From the NCBI GenBank assembly GCA_023419055.1, contig JAEZYO010000850.1, positions 1 through 5,015 on the forward strand: a DNA stretch of 5,015 nt, read 5' to 3'. Below are positions 1-5,015 of the stretch, in pieces. This DNA comes from Pseudomonadota bacterium. GTDB lineage: Bacteria; Myxococcota; Polyangia; Polyangiales; Polyangiaceae. The notes under the pieces are model-generated. The model ran no database searches, was not told the origin of the DNA, and saw only the letters and a program-made list of their open reading frames with translations. Position 1 is the first letter of the stretch. Each line of letters opens with the position of its first letter. The translations under genes were made by a program, and so were the position numbers.

Positions 1-1069
1 AGCGGTGGCTCTTCGAGCTCGTTTCGCTCGGGCGGTCGACGGACAGCGCCATCAACGCGCTGAAGGTCTGCGGGGTCTTGCCGATGCCGAGCGCCTCCTG
101 CGCGAGCCGCAGCGCCCCACGCCGCTCGCGCGCGCGATCGCCGAGCAGCTCGTGCAGGTACTGCTTCACGTGATTGGCCGCCGCGCTGTCGAAGCACTTG
201 GGCATGGCCTCCTCGAGCGCGCCGAGCATCTCCTCGGCGGTCGCGAAGCGCTGGTCCGCCTCCTCGCAGAGCGACTTCATCACCACGGCCTCGAGCGCCT
301 TCGGATAGTTGGCGACGAGCTCCGAAGGCGTGCCGACGGGCTCCCCGCACACGATGCGCTTCACCGTCTCGCCGGGGTTCGTCCCCTTGAAGGGGTGAGT
401 GCCCGTCGTGAGCGAGAAGAGCAGGATGCCGAGCGCGAACAGATCGCTCCGGCGATCGAGCGGCGCGCCTCTCACCTGTTCGGGTGACATGTACGCGACC
501 TTGCCCTTGATCTCTCCTGCCTCGGTCAGCGTGGAAGCTCGCCCTGTCGCCTTCGCGATGCCAAAGTCGACGATTTTCGCGGCGCCCGTGTAAGTCACCA
601 GGATGTTCTGGGGGGAAATGTCGCGGTGGACGATCCCCAAGTGCCGGCCGTCTTCTCCGCACAGCTCGTGCGCCGCGTGGAGGCCCCTGCACGCCTGCCC
701 GACGAGGTTCACCGCCACGCTGAGCGGCAGGCCACCGCGTTCGATCGCCCGGTTCTGGACATAATGCAGCGACTCTCCCTCCACCCACTCCATGACCAGG
801 TAGAGGGTGCCCTCGTGCTCGCCGAGCTCGAGGGTCTCCACCACGTTCGGATGGTGAATCGATGCAGCGAGCGACGCCTCCTCCAGGAACATCTGCTCGA
901 GGCGGGCGTTGTCCATTCCGCCCGGCAAAATCACCTTGATCGCGACGAGCTTGGTGAAGCCGCGCGTGCCCAGTAAACGTGCTGCCCAGACCTGCGCCAT
1001 GCCGCCCTTGGCGATCGGGACGAGCAGTTCGTAACGACCGAGTTCCTTCCCGGATTCGAGATTGTTCAT
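1..1069 (-). CDS. Hanks-type serine/threonine protein kinase, N-terminal part (runs off the left edge)
   Basis: Cytoplasmic kinase that would transfer phosphate from ATP to Ser/Thr of partner proteins. I translated 356 codons from ATG 1069 with no stop before the window edge, so the C-terminus is missing. Motifs seen: ATP loop AKGGMAQV (residues 20-27), where only the central Gly22 of the usual three-glycine pattern is kept; VAIK Lys45; C-helix Glu64; catalytic loop HRDISPQN with Asp150 and Asn155; DFG at 168-170; MSPE at 194-197; helix-F Asp209; and Arg274 in the last lobe. All catalytic residues are present, so it should be active. The kinase domain covers about 13-290. A charged stretch at 300-325 (VKQYLHELLGDRARERRGAL) resembles the tail after the kinase domain in many myxobacterial kinases. 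Whether a membrane segment or sensor follows cannot be seen. The start is fixed by the domain beginning at GRYELL (11-16). The upstream ribosome site is weak (GAAG). It lies 334 bp downstream of the protease operon on the same strand and may be a separate unit. Substrate unknown. Confidence 0.96.
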   Translation of the reverse strand, partial: MNNLESGKELGRYELLVPIAKGGMAQVWAARLLGTRGFTKLVAIKVILPGGMDNARLEQMFLEEASLAASIHHPNVVETLELGEHEGTLYLVMEWVEGESLHYVQNRAIERGGLPLSVAVNLVGQACRGLHAAHELCGEDGRHLGIVHRDISPQNILVTYTGAAKIVDFGIAKATGRASTLTEAGEIKGKVAYMSPEQVRGAPLDRRSDLFALGILLFSLTTGTHPFKGTNPGETVKRIVCGEPVGTPSELVANYPKALEAVVMKSLCEEADQRFATAEEMLGALEEAMPKCFDSAAANHVKQYLHELLGDRARERRGALRLAQEALGIGKTPQTFSALMALSVDRPSETSSKSHR

Positions 1070-1083
1070 AGGACTTCGTGCGC

Positions 1084-1096
1084 CCCGTCGGACGGG
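1084..1096. repeat. 13-bp inverted repeat just upstream of the kinase start
   Basis: CCCGTC and GACGGG form a perfect 6-bp dyad around one central base, 15 bp upstream of the kinase ATG. The centre is too tight for a stable RNA stem of all six pairs, so if it is functional it fits a small DNA operator better than a terminator. It may be chance in such GC-rich DNA. Confidence 0.35.
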
Positions 1097-1110
1097 TCAC
1101 GCATTGTCTC

Positions 1111-1131
1111 GGCGCTTCCCCGTGAAGCGCC
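1111..1131. repeat. 8-bp perfect hairpin upstream of the kinase
   Basis: GGCGCTTC (1111-1118) and GAAGCGCC (1124-1131) are perfect inverted arms with a 5-nt loop, ending 42 bp before the kinase ATG. Read on the minus strand, the arm is followed by GAGACAATG with no T-run, so it does not look like an intrinsic terminator. It could be a leader stem or an operator dyad. Confidence 0.45.
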
Positions 1132-1293
1132 CCACCGGTGTTCAAGCTATCGCGCTTCCGAACGAACCGCGAGCACGAATGTCACGCACGACGGGTGTGC
1201 GGATCTGACTCGCCGTGACGCGCGACGGCAGCGTGCTTGTGCGAGCGATCGCGGCACGTCGCGCAGCGCGCTCCGGCACGCGCGAGCTGGCGT

Positions 1294-1311
1294 GAGTGTG
1301 CTCGCGCACTC
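1294..1311. repeat. Short hairpin inside the intergenic region
   Basis: GAGTGTG and CGCACTC pair over 7 bp (one G-T pair) around a CTCG loop. A TTT follows on the plus strand only, and no plus-strand gene points into it, so a terminator role is weak. An overlapping alternative pairing (GCGCGAG at 1280-1286 with CTCGCGC at 1301-1307) shows how easily such stems arise here. Confidence 0.2.
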
Positions 1312-1403
1312 TTTGAAGTGATCGCGGACGAGTTGCGCGAGTCGTGGGTTCATGTCGTCCGGACGCCTTCCTCGGCGCGTCGCTCCGCGAGCGAACGGCG
1401 CGT

Positions 1404-1904
1404 CTACGGCAAGCGCCAGCCGCCGTAGGCCGCCGAAGGATCGAGCGGTTCCGGAGCAGGAGCGCCCGAACGTCGCGAGTAGTCGGCGGGCGCGAGGAGC
1501 TCGATGCCTGCCGCGACTCCGCCTGCGATCACGCGCAGAGCGGAGACGTTCGAGCGCGCGAGCACCCGATAATCACCCTCCGGAGTCGGAATGCCAGCCA
1601 CGGCTGCGTGGGTCCCGCTCGCCTGGGCGACGTGACGAACGCTGCCGTCACGGAGCGTCGCCTCGATCTCGATCGGCGCCTTCGAATCGAGGATCCCGAG
1701 CCAGAACGCCTCTTCGTCGCCGAGCGGCAAGAGAAAGCCGGCGCCTTGGCGATCCGGCGCCACGGGCAGCGCGCCGAGACTGGTCGGCACGGCTCGAATC
1801 GCATCTCCTGGGGGCCGGCGAAAGCGCTGGAACGAAACGAGGAGCGAACGGAACCTGAGCCCCTCGGGTGCCGCGACCCAGCTTTGCGCTTCAGCGCCCG
1901 ACAC
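1404..1904 (-). CDS. Uncharacterised 166-aa protein, third gene of the caspase/metzincin operon
   Basis: I do not recognise a named family. GTG at 1904 is chosen as start because GAGG lies 9 bases upstream and because everything earlier in this frame (back to ATG 2105) is Pro/Arg/Ser-rich shadow of the caspase gene. The gene then overlaps the caspase 3' end by 14 bases, which suggests coupled translation, and ends at TAG 1404. The protein has no signal peptide and no clear membrane segment; residues 121-140 are hydrophobic but contain Arg and Glu. It looks beta-rich. LPLGDEEAFWLGI (59-71) resembles, from memory only, a P-x-x-x-EA-x-W motif in small proteins near other bacterial caspase genes. 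PIEIEATLRDGSV (77-89) and PEGDYRVL (108-115) look like strands, and the latter echoes the P-G-x-Y turns of the caspase middle region. The tail (145-166) is Pro/Ala-rich and ends YGGWRLP. It may be a partner, regulator or substrate of the proteases; that role is inferred from position only. Confidence 0.82.
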   Translation of the reverse strand: MSGAEAQSWVAAPEGLRFRSLLVSFQRFRRPPGDAIRAVPTSLGALPVAPDRQGAGFLLPLGDEEAFWLGILDSKAPIEIEATLRDGSVRHVAQASGTHAAVAGIPTPEGDYRVLARSNVSALRVIAGGVAAGIELLAPADYSRRSGAPAPEPLDPSAAYGGWRLP

Positions 1905-4251
1905 GCGCGGCGACCTCGTCGTAGAGCAGCTCGAGGGCCGCGGGAGGCAGGCCGAGATCGGCGGCGCGACGGCTGGAGTCGGCTTCGCCGGTGTCGAGAT
2001 CCTCCTCGCGGCCGAAGATGGCCTCACCCAGGGCCTGACGGAAGGCGTCTTGCGAGCGATGCTCGAGCGTCCAGGCGAAGAAGGGAGAAGCGGCGACGGG
2101 CGCATGGACGCGCTTCCAGAGATCGAGCGGGACGAGCTCCGGATGATCCTGACTGGCCTCCACGAGCAGGCGCCAACTTTGCTCGAAGAGCGGCGCGGTC
2201 AGGATGGGCGCGCGACGCTGCAGCGTGGGATCGGGGCACTTGAGGGAGAGCGCTTCGACGTCCGGATGGTCGTTGCCGAGGAGCAGGCGGAGGTTTCTGA
2301 TGACGTCGCTGAAGAGGCCCCAATCGGTTTGCCCCTTGAGCTGTCGTTCGAGCAAGAGAAGGTGCCCGCCGAGGATCCCCGAGAGCGGATTGTCGGACCT
2401 GTCGAGCAAGAGCTCGCGCAGTTGCTCCGAGAGCACCGAGCGCTCGTCGGCGAGGGCGACGCGCGCCTTTTCGAACTGAATATCGTCGGGTGAGCCCCAC
2501 GGGATCCCGCGGCGCCGCATCAAGAGCGACGTCGTCGGCCGTACGTGCTCCTTGTCCGGCACGAGCACGTACGCCTCGAAACGATAGTTCCCCGGCGTGA
2601 GGACGATGCTCTGCGCGACGTGCGACTGATCACGCAGCTTGTAGCGGAGAAAGTAGGCGCCCGGCAAAAGCTCGATGCAGCAAGCCGCGATGGGATCGGG
2701 CCCGGTGCCGCGCCGGCCGGACTGCGCCAAGTCGACGATGACGTCACCGGCCTCGTCGAGGATCGCGACGTCTTCCCACGGCGCGGTGCCCGCCGCGCTC
2801 TCGTCTTTCGAGTAGGAGCGCGCGACGAGCAGGAGCTCGGCGCCGCTCCCGAGCTTCACGTCCACGCGCGGATCGCTCACGACGCTCCGGTGATACTCGC
2901 GCGTGGTGCGGGTCCCAGGGAGGGGGATGGGTGTCGCTATCTCCGGGACCGGTGGCAGCGTCTCGGTCTTGTTGTCCCAGTTCGCGTCGAGCAAAATCAC
3001 CTTTTCGATCACCTGCCTGCCGATCAGAATGCGAAACTGATAGAGCCCGCGCGGTAGATCGGTGTGCAGCATGCCTTCGGCGGTCTCGATCGACACGAAG
3101 CTCGAGTCGACCAGGCGAATCGCGGCGGTCGGCTCGTCGGGATCGAGCGAGAGGCTGAACGGCCCCGACCCGAGCGCGGGCGGTAACCCCGGTTCGCTGA
3201 TCGAGATTTCGGCTCCCTGTCTCGACACGCTGAAACCGTGCCGCAGGCGCGCCTCCGCCACCTCGGCCAGGTAGAGGCCGGGCGTGAGCCGCAAGCGATG
3301 ACCACCTGCGGCGATGGTGAACCACTCTCCCGGTTGAGGCGGAGCTCCGCTCCAAAGTCGCGCCTTCTGGCCCTCGGCGGCCGAAGGAAAGCGGAGCGTC
3401 ACCTCGAGCTCTGCGGGGAGCAGGCCGCGCGCGAACACCAAGCCTTCGGACTGGGTGACGATCTCCGGCGTCTTGGCGACCTCGGGGCTGATGCGTTCGG
3501 CGGGGTCGAGCCAGTCGAGCTGCGCCTGACACAACCAGTTCGCGAGCGAGCGCCCGGTGACGCGGCCCGTTGCGTCGGCGGCGGCTCCAGTGAGCCCCAA
3601 GAGGAGGTTCCAGGTGAAGACGCCGTGCCAGCGATGGTCGTCTTGAGGGATGGGCTTTTCGACCGCCTTCAGGGGGCGCGGAGCAGCGAAGGCGACGAAG
3701 CGCGGACCCCCGGCGCCACCGGCTCCAATCGGGCTGAGCGGTGGCGGAGTGGGGGACGCGAGCACCTTGCGGTCCATGCAGCAGTCGACCCAGAGCACGA
3801 GCTCACGAAAGTACTGCGCGTCCTGCAACCACTGCAGCCATCCGGTCGGGAAGACATTGGCCGTGACGGCCTCTTCGGTCGCGTTGCCGGTCAAGAGGCA
3901 CGCCTGGTTCACGTTCGGTGAGAAGCCGTGACCCGCGACGTAGAGGTACAGGCGCTTGCCGACGGCGCGGCCGTGGCCCTTCTCTTGATTCGCCTTCGCG
4001 AGTCCGTCGAGCCAGAGAAACGCCTTCTCGAGCTCGTCCCTGGTCGGCGCCGCCTCGGGAGGGGACTTGGAATCCGAGGAGCGAATCAAGCGGATCCGGG
4101 AGGAGTCCAGGCCTCCTCCCGAAGGTTTCGCTCGAGTGAGCCACTCGACGATCGCGTTCGCGTCGTTCTCCGGGCCGTTCAGGTGCGCGGGCGGATCCCC
4201 GAGCACCGGGTAGCTCGAGAGCCCGATGACGATGGCGTAGTCGTCGCGCAT
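1891..4251 (-). CDS. Caspase-like (peptidase C14 family) protein with beta-repeat middle and helical C-terminal domain
   Basis: Predicted cytoplasmic cysteine protease of 786 residues. The caspase fold spans about 1-275: YAIVIGLSSYP (5-15), GPENDANAIVEWL (26-38), catalytic His108 in YLYVAGHGF, and LWVDCCMD (153-160), where Cys158 aligns with the nucleophile of DxC motifs (Cys157 is adjacent). GVFTWNLLLGLTGAAADATG (210-229) is the typical second-subunit strand-helix of bacterial C14 proteins. A Pro/Gly-rich loop (about 166-183) follows the catalytic Cys where caspases carry their intersubunit linker. Residues 280-560 are beta-rich with four L-x-x-G-x-Y-type turns (322-327, 399-404, 529-533, 551-556), suggesting tandem sandwich repeats of PEGA or carboxypeptidase-regulatory style. 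Residues 590-786 look helical, with NPLSGILGGHLLLLERQ (621-637) and LLLGNDHPDVEAL (656-668); I cannot name this domain. No signal peptide or membrane segment. The start follows the metzincin stop by 4 bases without a clear ribosome site, so coupling is likely. Target specificity (Arg/Lys or Asp) cannot be told from sequence alone. Confidence 0.93.
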   Translation of the reverse strand: MRDDYAIVIGLSSYPVLGDPPAHLNGPENDANAIVEWLTRAKPSGGGLDSSRIRLIRSSDSKSPPEAAPTRDELEKAFLWLDGLAKANQEKGHGRAVGKRLYLYVAGHGFSPNVNQACLLTGNATEEAVTANVFPTGWLQWLQDAQYFRELVLWVDCCMDRKVLASPTPPPLSPIGAGGAGGPRFVAFAAPRPLKAVEKPIPQDDHRWHGVFTWNLLLGLTGAAADATGRVTGRSLANWLCQAQLDWLDPAERISPEVAKTPEIVTQSEGLVFARGLLPAELEVTLRFPSAAEGQKARLWSGAPPQPGEWFTIAAGGHRLRLTPGLYLAEVAEARLRHGFSVSRQGAEISISEPGLPPALGSGPFSLSLDPDEPTAAIRLVDSSFVSIETAEGMLHTDLPRGLYQFRILIGRQVIEKVILLDANWDNKTETLPPVPEIATPIPLPGTRTTREYHRSVVSDPRVDVKLGSGAELLLVARSYSKDESAAGTAPWEDVAILDEAGDVIVDLAQSGRRGTGPDPIAACCIELLPGAYFLRYKLRDQSHVAQSIVLTPGNYRFEAYVLVPDKEHVRPTTSLLMRRRGIPWGSPDDIQFEKARVALADERSVLSEQLRELLLDRSDNPLSGILGGHLLLLERQLKGQTDWGLFSDVIRNLRLLLGNDHPDVEALSLKCPDPTLQRRAPILTAPLFEQSWRLLVEASQDHPELVPLDLWKRVHAPVAASPFFAWTLEHRSQDAFRQALGEAIFGREEDLDTGEADSSRRAADLGLPPAALELLYDEVAARVGR
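1914..1917 (-). promoter_or_regulatory. Ribosome binding site deciding the GTG start of the 166-aa protein
   Basis: GAGG on the minus strand, 9 bases before GTG 1904 and inside the last codons of the caspase gene. It supports the overlapping GTG start over the much longer reading from ATG 2105. Confidence 0.55.
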
Positions 4252-4255
4252 GAGC

Positions 4256-4951
4256 TCAGGTCGGGTAAGCGGTCCTGATGAGGACCTTGTCGTTCTCCGA
4301 CAGCTCCGAGTTGAGGTCCGCCGAGAAGCCGTCGAGCGTCCACGCTTTCGGGATCGGGTACATCATGATCGAGTCGGCGTCGACCTTCGTGGCCAGCACC
4401 TCGCCCGGCGCGTAGAAGCGGAACATGTTGTTCTCGATCGTGGACTCGTCCCAGTTGTTGGGCGGCCCCGAGAGGTCTTGAATCACCGCGGGCTTGTTCC
4501 ACTGGACGGCACCTTTGGGGTTCTGGTGCTCGTGGATCAATCCGAGCGCGTGCCCGAACTCGTGGAGGACCACGCGGCGGAGCTCTGCGTCGGCGGAGTC
4601 GTCCTTCAACCAGCCGTAGTTCATGGTGGGGCGCGGCTCGGGGATTTGCCGGCAAATCGTGCCGAGGTACGACCAGGAGCCCTTGCCGGGCTGGAACGCG
4701 ATGCGCACGTCGCTCTGACCGTTCTGGACGAAGTCGAACTTCAAGCCTGCGAACTTCAGCCATTCGGACGCGACCTTCTTCACGCGTTGCTGAAGCGCCG
4801 GGCTCCCCTCGAGGAATCGAATCTTGATCTGATCGTTCGGCTGCCAGCGCGCACTCCGGAGAAGCGCCGCCCTCCGCTGCTTCAAGAGCGACTGATCCGC
4901 GTCGGGCAGCTCCTCGAGCGTCGGGCACATGCAGAAATGTTCTTCGTTCAT
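4256..4951 (-). CDS. Metzincin-type zinc metalloprotease (astacin/matrixin-like ZnMc domain), no signal peptide
   Basis: Predicted zinc endopeptidase of 231 residues, nearly all of it one ZnMc domain (about 36-231). The zinc site is HEFGHALGLIHEH (130-142): ligands His130, His134 and His140 and catalytic base Glu131. The Met-turn is SIMMY (194-198), with Met196 under the zinc and Tyr198 in the astacin-like position. RRVVLHEFGHALGLIHEHQNP, GPPNNWD (162-168) and SWSYLGT (92-98) fit the bacterial MMP-like/astacin-like ZnMc group. The N-terminus (MNEEHFCMCPTLEEL) is acidic and polar with Cys7 and Cys9. There is no secretion signal, lipobox or obvious inhibitory propeptide, though Cys7 or Cys9 could act as a cysteine switch; that is speculation. 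The ATG at 4951 is fixed by a GGGAGGG ribosome site 8 bases upstream. First gene of the operon, 4 bases before the caspase-like gene, which suggests that the two proteases act together, probably in the cytoplasm. Substrate unknown. Confidence 0.95.
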   Translation of the reverse strand: MNEEHFCMCPTLEELPDADQSLLKQRRAALLRSARWQPNDQIKIRFLEGSPALQQRVKKVASEWLKFAGLKFDFVQNGQSDVRIAFQPGKGSWSYLGTICRQIPEPRPTMNYGWLKDDSADAELRRVVLHEFGHALGLIHEHQNPKGAVQWNKPAVIQDLSGPPNNWDESTIENNMFRFYAPGEVLATKVDADSIMMYPIPKAWTLDGFSADLNSELSENDKVLIRTAYPT

Positions 4952-4959
4952 GTCACGAT

Positions 4960-4966
4960 CCCTCCC
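4960..4966 (-). promoter_or_regulatory. Strong Shine-Dalgarno of the metzincin gene
   Basis: GGGAGGG on the minus strand, 8 bases before ATG 4951. It is by far the best ribosome site in the window and lies at the head of the operon, where the downstream genes appear to rely on coupling. Confidence 0.75.
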
Positions 4967-4971
4967 GAGTC

Positions 4972-4996
4972 ACCCACCGCGAAGCCCCGCGTGGGT
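4972..4996. repeat. Imperfect hairpin in the operon leader, just upstream of the Shine-Dalgarno
   Basis: ACCCAC (4972-4977) pairs with GTGGGT (4991-4996), and after one bulged C, GCG (4979-4981) pairs with CGC (4988-4990), leaving a 6-nt loop. On the minus strand the stem ends 5 bases before the Shine-Dalgarno. It lacks a T-run, so a terminator for an unseen upstream gene is not well supported. A leader stem affecting translation, or chance, are the alternatives. No promoter could be identified in the remaining few bases to the window edge. Confidence 0.35.
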
Positions 4997-5015
4997 CAGA
5001 CAGACTCTGCTCCTG

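Larger units (their letters stand above)
1070..1403. other. Intergenic region between the small operon protein and the kinase
   Basis: I find no convincing gene in these 334 bases. A minus-strand frame of 68 codons (1353-1147) exists, but it is Arg/Ala/Ser-rich, shows mixed third-position use, has no clear ribosome site and matches nothing I recognise. The stretch holds several short inverted repeats, two of them within about 60 bp of the kinase start. It probably carries the kinase promoter or 5' leader. I could not find a credible sigma-70 pair, a sigma-54 GG-N10-GC element, or a hairpin followed by a T-run, so I cannot say whether the kinase is transcribed separately from the upstream operon. 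Confidence 0.7.

Noticed and set aside
5..976. Plus-strand open frames (5-487, 399-593, 626-976) opposite the kinase
   Set aside because: Mirror frames of a kinase gene whose catalytic motifs are all intact.
1245..1252. GCGATCGC palindrome
   Set aside because: A single 8-bp palindrome with no partner copies or context in the window; compatible with chance.
1147..1353. 68-codon minus-strand open frame in the intergenic gap
   Set aside because: No clear ribosome site, mixed third-position bases, Arg/Ser/Ala-rich with no known motif. A real small gene cannot be fully excluded but is not supported.
1378..1397. Hairpin (TCGCTC/GAGCGA with a bulged extension) just after the stop of the 166-aa gene, considered as the operon terminator
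   Set aside because: No T-run follows on the minus strand, and stems this short are common by chance in such GC-rich sequence.
1904..2105. N-terminal extension of the 166-aa protein back to ATG 2105
   Set aside because: The extra 67 residues are Ser/Pro/Arg-rich out-of-frame reading of the conserved caspase C-terminal domain. The GTG at 1904 has a suitable ribosome site.
1344..2243. 299-codon plus-strand open frame across the small gene and the caspase 3' end
   Set aside because: Extremely Arg/Ala-rich translation with no recognisable motif. It opposes two coupled minus-strand genes.
2744..3532. 262-codon minus-strand open frame inside the caspase-like gene
   Set aside because: Arg-rich alternative frame with no motifs, fully inside a coding region that has clear domain signatures.
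3238..4278. Long plus-strand open frames (3238-3921, 3928-4278) opposite the caspase-like gene
   Set aside because: Antisense shadows expected in GC-rich DNA; their low-complexity composition mirrors the real gene and no ribosome sites or domains are seen.
4179..4928. 249-codon minus-strand open frame overlapping the metzincin
   Set aside because: It is an Arg/Ala/Gly-rich shadow in another frame of a gene with intact HExxHxxGxxHE and Met-turn motifs.

Overview
The window is GC-rich and densely coded, and every gene I can support lies on the minus strand. The kinase has the HRD-I-SPQN catalytic loop common in Myxococcota (myxobacterial) Hanks-type kinases. Together with the caspase-like and metzincin neighbours, this suggests a myxobacterium of the Polyangiales/Sorangium kind. 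That assignment is inference from style and content; no rRNA or other marker is present.

Layout, read in the direction of transcription (high to low coordinates). A short leader (5015-4952) carries an imperfect hairpin and a strong Shine-Dalgarno. It is followed by a 231-aa metzincin-type zinc protease (4951-4256) with an intact HExxHxxGxxHE site and Met-turn but no signal peptide. Four bases later comes a 786-aa caspase-like (peptidase C14) protein (4251-1891). It has a His108/Cys158 dyad, a beta-rich middle region with repeated L-x-P-G-x-Y turns, and a helical C-terminal domain I cannot name. Its 3' end overlaps by 14 bases a GTG-initiated 166-aa protein of unknown function (1904-1404). These three genes form a tight, probably translationally coupled operon.

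A non-coding stretch of 334 bp (1403-1070) follows, with two small inverted repeats close to the next start. Then comes the N-terminal 356 codons of a serine/threonine protein kinase (1069 to the window edge). Its kinase domain is complete, but the C-terminal part lies outside the window.

The most interesting reading is that the metzincin, caspase-like protein and small beta-rich protein form one intracellular proteolytic module. By analogy with other bacterial caspase-like systems it could be a regulated-death, defence or developmental cascade, possibly adjacent to kinase signalling. The operon and the active sites are visible in the sequence. The cascade, its trigger and its substrates are inference. 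No CRISPR array, tRNA, rRNA, insertion sequence or integrase was seen.
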